64,000 nucleotides of DNA, from the NCBI RefSeq assembly GCF_031764535.1, contig NZ_CP134499.1:3038001-3102000 (forward strand), written 5' to 3'. Made by a program: the position numbers and the translations under genes. The DNA comes from Pseudomonas sp. SG20056. GTDB taxonomy: Bacteria; Pseudomonadota; Gammaproteobacteria; Pseudomonadales; Pseudomonadaceae. Of the stretch, positions 37,457-46,483 are shown piece after piece (within the stretch, counting starts at the first letter, position 1; every line of letters begins with the position of its first letter). The notes under the pieces were generated by a model, which saw only the letters and a program-made list of their open reading frames with translations, searched no databases and had not been told where the DNA came from.

Positions 37457-40159
37457 ATGCCGCAGGTAGATCCCGAGCTGTTCGACCGCGGCCAGTTCCA
37501 GGCGGAACTGGCCCTCAAGGCCAGCCCCATTGCGGCTTTCAAGAAGGCCATCCGCCACGCCCGTGAAGTACTCGACGGGCGCTTCACCAGCGGCCGCGAC
37601 GTACGCCGCCTGGTCGAGGACCGTGCCTGGTTTGTCGATCAGATCCTGCGCGAAGCCTGGGACCGCCTGTCCTGGAGTGGAGACGCCGATATCGCCCTGC
37701 TGGCCGTCGGCGGCTATGGCCGCGGCGAGCTGCACCCCTTCTCCGATATCGACCTGCTAATCCTGCTCGACAACGCCGACCACGAAACCTTCCGCGAGCC
37801 CATAGAACGCTTCCTTACCCTGCTCTGGGACATCGGCCTGGAAGTCGGACAAAGTGTGCGCAGCGTGGATGAGTGCGCTGAAGAGGCACGCGCCGACCTC
37901 ACGGTGATCACCAACCTGATGGAAAGCCGCACCATCGCCGGCCCCGAACGCCTACGTCAGCGTATGCAGGCGGTTACCAGCACCGAGCAGATGTGGCCAA
38001 GCAAGCAGTTCTTCCTGGCCAAGCACAAAGAGCAGCGCGCTCGTCACGGCAAATACAACGACACCGAATACAACCTGGAACCAAACGTCAAAGGCTCGCC
38101 CGGCGGCCTGCGCGATATCCAGACCATTCTTTGGGTCGCGCGCCGGCATTTCGGCACACTGAACCTGCACGCCATGGTCGGCCAGGGCTTTTTGCTGGAA
38201 AGCGAATACGCCCTGCTCGCCTCCAGCCAGGAATTCCTCTGGAAGGTGCGCTACGCCCTGCATATGCTTGCCGGCCGCGCCGAAGACCGCCTGCTGTTTG
38301 ACCACCAGAGCAAGGTAGCGGCCCTACTGGGTTACGAAGACAGCGACAGCAAGCGCGCCATCGAGCGCTTTATGCAGAAGTACTACCGCGTGGTGATGGC
38401 GATCGCCGAACTGAGCGACCTGATCGTCCAGCACTTCGAAGAGCAGATTCTGCACGCCGGCGAAATCGGTCAGGCCACGCCGCTTAACAGTCGCTTCCTG
38501 CTGCGGGATGGCTATATCGAAGTCGCGCACCCCAACGTCTTCAAGCGTACGCCGTTTGCCATCATGGAAATCTTCGTGCTGATGGCGCAGCACCACGACA
38601 TCAAAGGCGTCTGCGCCAACAGCATTCGTCTGCTGCGCGAGCACCGTCACCTGATCGACGATGATTTCCGCCGTGACATCCGCAACACCAGCCTGTTCGT
38701 TGAACTGTTCAAAAGCCCGCAAGGCATTCATCGCAATCTGCGCCGAATGAACCGTTACGGCATCCTCGGCCTGTACCTGCCGGAGTTCGGCCATATTGTC
38801 GGGCAGATGCAGCACGACCTGTTCCACATCTATACGGTCGATGCGCACACCCTGAACCTGATCAAGCACCTGCGTAAGTTCAAGTGGACTGAGCTTGCGG
38901 AAAAATTCCCCCTGGCCAGCAAGCTGATCGACAAGCTACCCAAACCCGAACTGATCTATATGGCCGGGCTTTACCACGACATCGGCAAAGGCCGTGGCGG
39001 CGACCATTCGGAGCTAGGCGCAGTGGATGCCGAAGCCTTCTGTGTACGCCACCAGCTGCCTAACTGGGACTCCAAACTGATCGTCTGGCTGGTGCAACAC
39101 CACCTGGTGATGTCCACCACGGCGCAGCGCAAGGATCTCTCCGACCCGCAGGTGATCTTCGACTTCGCCCGCCTGGTCGGCGACCAAACCCGCCTGGATT
39201 ACCTCTATGTGCTGACCGTGGCCGACATCAACGCCACCAACCCCAGCCTGTGGAACTCCTGGCGCGCCAGCCTACTGCGCCAGCTGTATACCGAGACCAA
39301 GCGTGCAATGCGCCGCGGCCTGGAAAACCCGCTAGACCGCGAAGAGCAGATTCGCCTGACGCAGATCGCCGCGCTGGACATCCTGGTGCGCGGCGGCACC
39401 GACCCAGACGACGCAGAGCAGCTCTGGTCGCAACTGGGTGACGATTACTTCTTGCGCCATACGGCATCGGACGTGGCCTGGCACAGCGAGGCGATCCTGC
39501 AGCACGCCAACAACAGCGAGCCGTTGGTGCTGATCAAGGAAACTACCCAGCGCGAGTTTGAAGGTGGCACGCAGATATTCATCTACGCCCAGGATCAGCA
39601 CGACTTCTTTGCCGTGACCGTGGCGGCTATGGCCCAACTCAACCTGAACATCCATGACGCGCGAATCCTCACCTCCACCAGCCAGTTCACCCTCGACACC
39701 TACATCGTGCTCGAAGGCGAAGGCGGCTCGATTGGCGAGAACCCGGCGCGGATCAAGGAAATTCGCCAGGGCCTGATCGACGCGCTGAAAAACCCGGACG
39801 ATTACCCGAATATCATCCAGCGCCGCGTACCGCGCCAGCTCAAGCACTTTGCCTTCGCGCCGCAGGTGACCATTCACAACGATGCGCACCGACCGGTGAC
39901 CATCCTCGAAGTCACGGCTCCCGACCGCCCTGGCCTGCTCGCGCGGATCGGGCGAATCTTTCTCGACTTCGACCTGTCGCTGCAAAACGCCAAGATCGCC
40001 ACCCTGGGCGAGCGGGTGGAAGACGTGTTCTTCGTCACCGATGCGCAAAACCAGCCGCTGTCCGACCCCGAGCTATGCATGCGCCTGCAGGAAACCATGG
40101 TGGCGCAACTGTCCGATGCCCCAGGCACGCAGGCCGAACCAAGCCGAATCGTTATTTAA
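37457..40159 (+). CDS. glnD: [Protein-PII] uridylyltransferase/uridylyl-removing enzyme GlnD
   Basis: The glutamine sensor of nitrogen control: uridylylates PII (GlnB/GlnK) when glutamine is low and reverses it when high. It has 900 residues: a nucleotidyltransferase domain with [17 protein letters not shown] (85-101), a PII-binding linker, an HD hydrolase domain with His507-Asp508 ([12 protein letters not shown]) and two C-terminal ACT domains; the second includes [15 protein letters not shown] (Asp823 onward). All expected catalytic residues are present and the length is normal. Follows map, as in E. coli. Confidence 0.97.
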   Translation: MPQVDPELFDRGQFQAELALKASPIAAFKKAIRHAREVLDGRFTSGRDVRRLVEDRAWFVDQILREAWDRLSWSGDADIALLAVGGYGRGELHPFSDIDLLILLDNADHETFREPIERFLTLLWDIGLEVGQSVRSVDECAEEARADLTVITNLMESRTIAGPERLRQRMQAVTSTEQMWPSKQFFLAKHKEQRARHGKYNDTEYNLEPNVKGSPGGLRDIQTILWVARRHFGTLNLHAMVGQGFLLESEYALLASSQEFLWKVRYALHMLAGRAEDRLLFDHQSKVAALLGYEDSDSKRAIERFMQKYYRVVMAIAELSDLIVQHFEEQILHAGEIGQATPLNSRFLLRDGYIEVAHPNVFKRTPFAIMEIFVLMAQHHDIKGVCANSIRLLREHRHLIDDDFRRDIRNTSLFVELFKSPQGIHRNLRRMNRYGILGLYLPEFGHIVGQMQHDLFHIYTVDAHTLNLIKHLRKFKWTELAEKFPLASKLIDKLPKPELIYMAGLYHDIGKGRGGDHSELGAVDAEAFCVRHQLPNWDSKLIVWLVQHHLVMSTTAQRKDLSDPQVIFDFARLVGDQTRLDYLYVLTVADINATNPSLWNSWRASLLRQLYTETKRAMRRGLENPLDREEQIRLTQIAALDILVRGGTDPDDAEQLWSQLGDDYFLRHTASDVAWHSEAILQHANNSEPLVLIKETTQREFEGGTQIFIYAQDQHDFFAVTVAAMAQLNLNIHDARILTSTSQFTLDTYIVLEGEGGSIGENPARIKEIRQGLIDALKNPDDYPNIIQRRVPRQLKHFAFAPQVTIHNDAHRPVTILEVTAPDRPGLLARIGRIFLDFDLSLQNAKIATLGERVEDVFFVTDAQNQPLSDPELCMRLQETMVAQLSDAPGTQAEPSRIVI

Positions 40160-40227
40160 AGCCCCTTATTACCCTTGAGCCGCCCGACATCCAGGATGCG
40201 GGCGCAGGCAGAACTCAGGAATGAACA

Positions 40228-41424
40228 ATGAATGACGCGTTAAACCAGCTGCAGCCCTACCCGTTCGAAAAGCTTCGCGCCCTGCTGGGCAGCGTGCAGG
40301 CTCCAACCGACAAGAGCACGATTGCCCTGTCGATCGGCGAGCCGAAACACCGCTCGCCGGAGTTTGTCGCTGAGGCATTGCGCACCAACCTCGACCAGCT
40401 TGCGGTCTACCCGACCACCCTGGGCATTCCGGCGCTGCGTGAAGCGATCGCCAACTGGTGTGATCGCCGCTTTGGCCTGCCAGCCAGCACGCTTGATCCG
40501 GCGCGCCACGTGCTGCCGGTCAACGGTACGCGCGAGGCACTGTTTGCCTTTACCCAGGCGGTGGTTAAGCGCGATGTAGGTGGTTTGGTAGTCAGCCCCA
40601 ACCCTTTCTACCAAATCTATGAAGGCGCGGCTTTTCTCGCCGGCGCGCAGCCGCACTACCTGCCATGCCTGGAAGAACACGGCTTCAACCCGGATTTCGA
40701 CGCCGTCAGCGACGAGGTCTGGCAGCGCTGCCAGATCCTCTTTCTCTGCTCACCCGGCAACCCGACCGGCGCGCTGATTCCGCTGCCGACGCTGAAGAAG
40801 CTGATAGCCCTGGCCGACAAATTCGACTTCGTTATCGCAGCGGATGAGTGCTACAGCGAGCTGTACTTCGATGAAGCCAATCCACCGGCCGGCCTGCTGA
40901 CCGCCTGCGCCGAACTGGGCCGCCATGATTTCAAACGCTGCGTGGTGTTCCACAGCCTGTCCAAGCGCTCCAACCTGCCCGGCCTGCGCTCGGGCTTCGT
41001 GGCCGGCGACGCCGCCATTCTGAAATCTTTCCTGCTGTACCGTACCTACCACGGCTGCGCCATGCCGGTACAAACCCAGCTGGCCAGCGTCGCCGCCTGG
41101 TGCGACGAAGCCCACGTCAAAGCCAATCGCGACCTGTACCGCGAGAAGTTCGATGCAGTGCTGGCGATTCTCGACGGTGTGCTGGATGTGCAGCGCCCGG
41201 ATGGCGGCTTCTACCTGTGGGCGAAAACCCCGATAGACGATGAAACATTTACCCGCGAGCTGTTTGCCCGCGAGCATGTCACCGTGGTGCCTGGCTCGTA
41301 CCTGTCGCGCGCAGTGGACGGCAGCAACCCGGGTGCCGGCCGTGTGCGCATGGCTCTGGTCGCGCCGCTGGCTGAGTGCGTGGCGGCAGCCGAACGTATC
41401 CGTGATTTTGTGAAGAGCCTCTGA
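40228..41424 (+). CDS. dapC: Succinyldiaminopimelate transaminase
   Basis: PLP-dependent class I/II aminotransferase of 398 residues that makes N-succinyl-LL-diaminopimelate in the succinylase route to lysine and peptidoglycan. PLP lysine is Lys246 in SLSKRSNLPGLRSGF, with SPGNPTGALIPL and IAADECYSELYFDE around the cofactor site. Assignment as DapC over other aminotransferases rests on its position beside dapD, glnD and map, as in P. aeruginosa. The stop overlaps the next gene by one base. Confidence 0.93.
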   Translation: MNDALNQLQPYPFEKLRALLGSVQAPTDKSTIALSIGEPKHRSPEFVAEALRTNLDQLAVYPTTLGIPALREAIANWCDRRFGLPASTLDPARHVLPVNGTREALFAFTQAVVKRDVGGLVVSPNPFYQIYEGAAFLAGAQPHYLPCLEEHGFNPDFDAVSDEVWQRCQILFLCSPGNPTGALIPLPTLKKLIALADKFDFVIAADECYSELYFDEANPPAGLLTACAELGRHDFKRCVVFHSLSKRSNLPGLRSGFVAGDAAILKSFLLYRTYHGCAMPVQTQLASVAAWCDEAHVKANRDLYREKFDAVLAILDGVLDVQRPDGGFYLWAKTPIDDETFTRELFAREHVTVVPGSYLSRAVDGSNPGAGRVRMALVAPLAECVAAAERIRDFVKSL

Positions 41425-41771
41425 TGAGTAAGACCCTGTTTGGCATAAAAGCCTGCGACACCATGAAAAAAGCTCGCACCTGGCTCAACGAGCACGGGGT
41501 AAGCTACGCCTTTCATGATTACAAAGCCTGCGGCATAGACCGTGGCAACCTGGAAAAGTGGTGCAATGAGCATGGTTGGGAAACCATCCTGAACCGTGCA
41601 GGCACCACCTTCCGCAAGCTGGACGAGGCGCAGAAAAGCGACCTCGATCAGCACAAGGCGATCGAACTGATGCTCGCCCAACCGTCGATGATCAAACGCC
41701 CGGTGCTGGATCTCGGCAACAAGACCCTGGTTGGCTTCAAAGCCGACCGTTATGCCGCCGAACTGGTTTGA
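41424..41771 (+). CDS. ArsC/Spx-family thiol protein (YffB-like)
   Basis: A 115-residue thioredoxin-fold protein of the ArsC/Spx/YffB family. One cysteine lies in the N-terminal loop (GIKACDTMKKAR, Cys11), and the conserved arginine region appears as IKRPVLDLGNKTLVGF. There is no CxxC pair, as in YffB rather than Spx. Its start overlaps the dapC stop (TGATG), and dapD follows 39 bp later, so it is co-transcribed with DAP genes. In E. coli yffB is next to dapE, so a link to this pathway is possible. Substrate or partner unknown. Confidence 0.85.
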   Translation: MSKTLFGIKACDTMKKARTWLNEHGVSYAFHDYKACGIDRGNLEKWCNEHGWETILNRAGTTFRKLDEAQKSDLDQHKAIELMLAQPSMIKRPVLDLGNKTLVGFKADRYAAELV

Positions 41772-41810
41772 ACCAGACGGCCCACACGAATTTGCGGTAA
41801 GGAAAACAAC

Positions 41811-42845
41811 ATGAGCACAACCCTATTCAGCCTGGCTTTCGGCGTTGGCACCCAGAACCGTCAGGGTACCTGGCTGGAAGTCTTCTACGCCCAGCCACTG
41901 CTCAACCCGAGCAGCGAACTGGTCGCCAAAGTGCTGGAAAAAATCGCGTACCAAGGCGGCAACCAGGCTCTCAGTCTGACCAACAGTCAGGCAGGCGATC
42001 TGGCCGAAGCGCTGAAAAATGTCGACAGCCAGCAGTCCGCCCTGCTCACCCGCCTGGCCGAAAGCCAGAAGCCTCTGGTGGTCACTCTGCTCGCCGAAGA
42101 CGCCGCGCTGACCAGCACCCCTGAGGCCTACCTCAAGCTGCACCTGCTGTCGCACCGCCTGGTCAAGCCGCACGGCCTGAACCTCACCGGAATCTTCCCG
42201 CTGCTGCCAAACGTAGCCTGGACCAGCCAGGGCGCCGTCGACCTCGGCGAACTGGCTGAGCGTCAACTGGAAGCGCGCCTGAAAGGCGATCTGCTGGAAG
42301 TCTTCTCAGTGGACAAGTTCCCGAAAATGACCGACTACGTGGTGCCGGCTGGCGTGCGTATCGCTGACAGCGCGCGCATCCGCCTGGGCGCCTACGTGGG
42401 CGAAGGCACTACCGTGATGCACGAAGGCTTCGTCAACTTCAACGCCGGTACCGCCGGCCCAGGCATGATCGAAGGCCGCGTGTCGGCGGGCGTATTCGTC
42501 GGCAAGGGCTCGGATCTGGGCGGCGGCTGTTCGACCATGGGCACCCTGTCCGGCGGCGGCAATATCGTGATTTCGGTGGGTGAAGGCTGCCTGATCGGCG
42601 CCAACGCCGGTATCGGCATTCCGCTGGGCGACCGCAACACCGTGGAGTCCGGCCTGTACATCACTGCCGGCACCAAGGTGGCGCTGCTGGATGCTGACAA
42701 CCAGCTGGTCAAGGTGCTCAAGGCCCGTGATCTGGCGGGCCAGCCGGACCTGCTGTTCCGCCGCAACTCGCAAACCGGCGCTGTGGAGTGCAAAACCCAC
42801 AAGTCGGCCATTGAGTTGAACGAAGCCCTGCACGCCCACAACTAA
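41811..42845 (+). CDS. dapD: 2,3,4,5-tetrahydropyridine-2,6-dicarboxylate N-succinyltransferase
   Basis: Transfers succinyl from succinyl-CoA to tetrahydrodipicolinate, the entry step of the succinylase DAP pathway. It has 344 residues, the long actinobacterial/Pseudomonas type (E. coli DapD is shorter). The C-terminal half is a left-handed beta-helix with GAYVGEGTTVMHEGFVNFN and GGGCSTMGTLSGGGN. A good AAGGA ribosome site precedes the ATG. A perfect 19-bp hairpin follows the stop immediately. Confidence 0.96.
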   Translation: MSTTLFSLAFGVGTQNRQGTWLEVFYAQPLLNPSSELVAKVLEKIAYQGGNQALSLTNSQAGDLAEALKNVDSQQSALLTRLAESQKPLVVTLLAEDAALTSTPEAYLKLHLLSHRLVKPHGLNLTGIFPLLPNVAWTSQGAVDLGELAERQLEARLKGDLLEVFSVDKFPKMTDYVVPAGVRIADSARIRLGAYVGEGTTVMHEGFVNFNAGTAGPGMIEGRVSAGVFVGKGSDLGGGCSTMGTLSGGGNIVISVGEGCLIGANAGIGIPLGDRNTVESGLYITAGTKVALLDADNQLVKVLKARDLAGQPDLLFRRNSQTGAVECKTHKSAIELNEALHAHN

Positions 42846-42895
42846 AAAGTTGGGTTTAGCGCGGCTGCGCTCGCAACGCGCTAAACCCAACTTTT
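42845..42895 (+). terminator. Perfect 19-bp hairpin after dapD
   Basis: AAAAGTTGGGTTTAGCGCG (42845-42863) is the exact reverse complement of 42877-42895, with a 13-base loop. The stem begins at the last base of the dapD stop and ends in CTTTT, so it can act as a bidirectional intrinsic terminator. Confidence 0.85.
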
Positions 42896-42921
42896 AGCCG
42901 CCAGATAGACGCTGAAAAACC

Positions 42922-44127
42922 ATGTCACTGACTTCCCCCTGGCGCGCTGACTTCCCTGGCATTCTGGCCCTTGCTGCCGAAGGCCAGACCTACCTGGACA
43001 GCGCCGCCACCGCGCAGAAACCCCAGGCCATGCTCGATGCGCTGCTCGGCTATTACGCCGGTGGTGCAGCCAACGTGCACCGGGCCCAGCATCTGCCGGG
43101 CGAGCGCGCCACCCGCGCCTTCGAAGCAACGCGTGAGAAAGCTGCGCGCTGGCTCAACGCCGCCAACGCCGAACAGATCATCTTCACCCGCAGCGCCACC
43201 GAGGCCTTCAACCTGCTGGCATATGCCCTGGAGCAAAGTTTTCAACCAGTCGATGAGATCGTTATCAGCGCCTTGGAACACCACGCCAATCTGTTGCCCT
43301 GGCAGCAACTGGCGCTACGCCGTCAGCTCAAGCTGGTGGTGCTGCCACTGGACAGCGACGGGCTGATCGACCTCGCCCAAGCCGCGCAGCTGATCGGCCC
43401 GCGTACTCGCCTGCTGGCGGTCAGCCAGCTATCCAATGTGCTCGGTTGCTGGCAGCCGCTTGATCCACTGCTCGCGCTGGCAAAGGCGCAAGGCGCACTG
43501 ACAGTGGTCGACGGCACGCAGGGCGTGGTACATGGCCGCCAGGATATGCAGGCCTTGGGCTGCGATTTCTATATCTGCTCCAGCCACAAACTCTACGGCC
43601 CGGATGGCGTCGGCCTGCTTTATGGCCGCCCTCAGGCCCTGGAGCAGCTGGCGCACTGGCAGTTTGGCGGCGAGATGCTGCTGCACACCGACTACAGCAA
43701 CGCCACCTTCCGCCCTGCACCATTGGGTTTTGAGGCTGGCACGCCACCGATTGCCTCGGTGATCGCCCTGGGTTCCAGCCTGGATTACCTCAGCAGCCTT
43801 GATGCCAATGCCGTCAGCGCTCACGAAGCGGCATTGCATGCCGAGCTGATAACAGGGTTGCAGCAGCGCCAGGGCCTGCGCCTGCTCGGCACGCCGACTG
43901 TCGCCCTGGCCAGCTTTGTGGTCGATGGCGTGCACCATGCCGACATTGCTCACCTGCTGACAGAACAAGGCATCGCCGTGCGCGCCGGCCATCACTGCGC
44001 CATGCCGCTGTTGCAGAGCCTCGGTCTGAGCGGGGCGATTCGTGTGTCGCTGGGTTTGTATAACGATGGCGGCGATTTACAGCGTTTTTTCAGTGCACTG
44101 GATCAAGCCTTGGAGCTGTTGCAATGA
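42922..44127 (+). CDS. csdA: Cysteine desulfurase CsdA
   Basis: A PLP enzyme of 401 residues that takes sulfur from cysteine and passes it to CsdE for Fe-S assembly and thiolation. PLP lysine is Lys223 (SSHKLYGPDGVG), the active-site cysteine is Cys359 (RAGHHCAMP) on the short loop typical of the SufS/CsdA group, and RSATEAFNLLA lies near the N-terminus. The stop overlaps csdE as ATGA. CsdA and not SufS, because csdE is the only partner here and no suf genes are present. Confidence 0.93.
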   Translation: MSLTSPWRADFPGILALAAEGQTYLDSAATAQKPQAMLDALLGYYAGGAANVHRAQHLPGERATRAFEATREKAARWLNAANAEQIIFTRSATEAFNLLAYALEQSFQPVDEIVISALEHHANLLPWQQLALRRQLKLVVLPLDSDGLIDLAQAAQLIGPRTRLLAVSQLSNVLGCWQPLDPLLALAKAQGALTVVDGTQGVVHGRQDMQALGCDFYICSSHKLYGPDGVGLLYGRPQALEQLAHWQFGGEMLLHTDYSNATFRPAPLGFEAGTPPIASVIALGSSLDYLSSLDANAVSAHEAALHAELITGLQQRQGLRLLGTPTVALASFVVDGVHHADIAHLLTEQGIAVRAGHHCAMPLLQSLGLSGAIRVSLGLYNDGGDLQRFFSALDQALELLQ

Positions 44128-44555
44128 GCCTGCCCGTCAGAGCACAGACTGCGCTGCAGGCTTTTAGCGCCTGCCCAGGCTGGGAACAGCGCGCCCGCCT
44201 GCTGATGCAATGGGGCGACCAGCTCACCCCACTGAGTGACGCTGAACGCTGTGAAGCCAACCGGGTGCAAGGCTGTGAAAGTCAGGTGTGGCTGCTGGCT
44301 GAGCATGACGGCGCGCACTGGCAGTTTCGCGCCGGCAGTGATGCACGACTGTTGCGTGGCCTGCTCGCGCTACTGCTGGCCAGAGTCAACGACTTGCCGG
44401 CATCCGAACTGGCACAACTGGATCTGCCGGACTGGTTTACCCAGCTCGGCCTGGCCCGCCACCTGTCCCCATCACGCAGCAATGGCCTGCAGGCCGTGCT
44501 GACGCGGATGCAGCATTTGCTCGATGCCAATGATCAGGGCGCGGCGCGCCACTGA
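44124..44555 (+). CDS. csdE: SufE-family sulfur acceptor CsdE
   Basis: Receives persulfide sulfur from CsdA and delivers it to downstream targets, including TcdA (CsdL) in E. coli. It has 143 residues; the acceptor cysteine is Cys51 in RVQGCESQVWL, as in SufE proteins. Translationally coupled to csdA. Its 3' end overlaps the 3' end of the convergent solute-binding gene by 22 bp. Confidence 0.95.
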   Translation: MSLPVRAQTALQAFSACPGWEQRARLLMQWGDQLTPLSDAERCEANRVQGCESQVWLLAEHDGAHWQFRAGSDARLLRGLLALLLARVNDLPASELAQLDLPDWFTQLGLARHLSPSRSNGLQAVLTRMQHLLDANDQGAARH

Positions 44556-45340
44556 TCGGCATTGCCGGAATACAAGGCCTGTTGCAAACGCTGCAGCTCA
44601 CCGCTCTGCGCCATGCGACGCAGCCCGGCATTGAATGTCTCGCGCAACTGATCGGCCTTGGTATCACCTTTGCGAAACAGCAGGTGCAGCGGTTCAGCAT
44701 GCAAAATACGCGGATTGTGGGTAATCAACGCTCGCTCCTGTTCGGAAAACAAGCGACGCAGCATGGCATAACCAACCGCTCGATCCTGAGGGTGGAAATC
44801 CACTCGCCCCAGGCTCAGTAAACGGAAGCCGGTGTCTTCTTTGCCATGTTGCTGCACCTGCAGCTGCCCAGCATCAAGCGCCGCATCAAACTCCGTACCA
44901 TAGGAATAGCCCAATGTCGTGGCGATGCGGAACCTCTTAAGATCGTCGAAACGGCTCCAAACAAGTTGCTGATCGCGGCGCTGGAATAACACCACGTCCC
45001 CCGCCACTACTGCATCACTACATACAGTGAAACGCTGGCGACTCTTGCTGCAGATATACGGCATCACAGCATCCAGGCCACCCTGTTCAAGCATCAGCAG
45101 GTTGCGGTCCCAGGGGTAATAGACGAACTCAACCTGATAACCAGCCGCCTTGAAAATGTCGCGCACGAGCCGCGACAAGGCACCGCCATCTTCGCGTTGC
45201 TGATCAACATAGGGCACCCAATCACCGGTGCCAACGCGCACAACCGGGTGGGCATGGACACTCAGGCAAGCAGAAAGCGCAGCAAACAACAGCGCAGATC
45301 GCGGGATATGACGTACTACATGACACAGCAGGGACAACAC
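44534..45340 (-). CDS. Periplasmic solute-binding protein (family 3), orphan
   Basis: A secreted substrate-binding domain of the SBP_bac_3 (PBP2) type, about 268 residues. The chosen GTG start at 45340 has GAGG six bases upstream; a TTG at 45352 is the alternative. The signal peptide ends near SACLSVHA, and the mature protein opens with VVRVGTGDWVPYV. It contains the YYPWDRNLL motif, which recurs in the other two such proteins in this window (PWxR). No permease or ATPase gene is nearby. The ligand is unknown; amino-acid or sensory binding is possible. Confidence 0.85.
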   Translation of the reverse strand: MLSLLCHVVRHIPRSALLFAALSACLSVHAHPVVRVGTGDWVPYVDQQREDGGALSRLVRDIFKAAGYQVEFVYYPWDRNLLMLEQGGLDAVMPYICSKSRQRFTVCSDAVVAGDVVLFQRRDQQLVWSRFDDLKRFRIATTLGYSYGTEFDAALDAGQLQVQQHGKEDTGFRLLSLGRVDFHPQDRAVGYAMLRRLFSEQERALITHNPRILHAEPLHLLFRKGDTKADQLRETFNAGLRRMAQSGELQRLQQALYSGNADQWRAAP

Positions 45341-45411
45341 AGCACACCTCAAAAGAGAACTACCAGCACATCCCTGCTGAACATCGACCGTAACCGGTCA
45401 TTCTTTAAATA

Positions 45412-46233
45412 TTAGCCAACATCATTATGCGCGGGCCGCCGCTCTGCCGGCCGCCGCGTACCGGCGACCAATTTATCGACGATGCGCGCCGCAGCAACCA
45501 TGCCAAAAGTCGCGGTCACCATCATCACTGCACCAAAACCACCGGCGCAGTCGAGCTTGACCCCATCACCCACAAAGCCCTTGTACTGACACACCGTGCC
45601 GTCGGGCTTGGGATAACGCAGCTGCTCGCTGGAGTAGACGCACGGCACGCTGTAATTGCGCCCAGGCGTGCGTGAAAAACCGTAATCGCGGCGCAGGGTG
45701 GAACGCACCTTGGACGCCAGCGGATCGTTCCAGGTCTTGTTCAGATCGCCGACCTGAATCTGCGTCGGGTCGATCTGCCCGCCGGCGCCGCCAGTAGTAA
45801 TCACCTGGATCTTGCGCCGCTTGCACCAGGAAATCAGCGCAGCCTTGGCATTGACGCTGTCGATGCAATCGATCACTGCATCCAGCTGCTCAGTGATGTA
45901 CTCGGCCATGGTCTCGCGGGTCACGAAATCCGCCACCGCATGTACCACACAGGCCGGATTGATCGCGCGGATACGCGCCGCCATTACCTCGACCTTGGGC
46001 TGACCAACCGTGCTGTCGAGCGCATGCAGCTGACGGTTGCTGTTGCTGACGCAGACATCATCCAGATCAAACAAGGAAATCTCGCCCACCCCGGAGCGCG
46101 CCAACGCTTCGGCTGCCCAGGAGCCCACTCCGCCAATACCGACCACCGCCACATGCGCAGCCGCCAGCCGTTCGGCTCCCTGACGACCATACAGACGGGC
46201 GATCCCGGCAAAGCGTTGTTCATCCACAGGCAT
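45412..46233 (-). CDS. tcdA: tRNA threonylcarbamoyladenosine dehydratase TcdA (CsdL)
   Basis: An E1-like ATP-dependent enzyme that cyclises t6A37 of tRNAs to ct6A. It has 273 residues from the ATG 46233 (MPVDEQRFAGIARLYGRQG). The nucleotide-binding motif is VVGIGGVGSWAAEALARSG, followed by LFDLDDVCVSNSNRQ, the UBA/MoeB-type signature. E. coli groups it with csdA and csdE; here the solute-binding gene lies between them on the same strand as tcdA. Confidence 0.93.
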   Translation of the reverse strand: MPVDEQRFAGIARLYGRQGAERLAAAHVAVVGIGGVGSWAAEALARSGVGEISLFDLDDVCVSNSNRQLHALDSTVGQPKVEVMAARIRAINPACVVHAVADFVTRETMAEYITEQLDAVIDCIDSVNAKAALISWCKRRKIQVITTGGAGGQIDPTQIQVGDLNKTWNDPLASKVRSTLRRDYGFSRTPGRNYSVPCVYSSEQLRYPKPDGTVCQYKGFVGDGVKLDCAGGFGAVMMVTATFGMVAAARIVDKLVAGTRRPAERRPAHNDVG

Positions 46234-46483
46234 TCTTCTCTCTCGCAAGCCACAAGCGGCGCGCATTATAGGTAGCCGACGTGCTGCACCCAAGCACTGT
46301 CTTGGCCTAGTCCTCGCTAACCGATGAACAGTCGTAGCACATCGCCACCAGCGGAACCTTCAAGGCCGCCAATCGTCCCATCAATATGCCGGCCTGCCAG
46401 CTATACAGCCCAATGGCGGCGGCGTAGCATGCGCCACCCGACGCTCGTCGCTTTTTATTGCCCCTTCGCTGGACCTGCACACT

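Noticed and set aside
45391..45404. GACCGTAACCGGTC hairpin downstream of tcdA
   Set aside because: On the tcdA strand no T run follows, and the stem is only five base pairs; not supported as a terminator.
46439..46456. CGAC-GCTC-GTCG followed by T run before ndvB
   Set aside because: The stem has only four base pairs and sits directly upstream of ndvB, so a terminator is not convincing.
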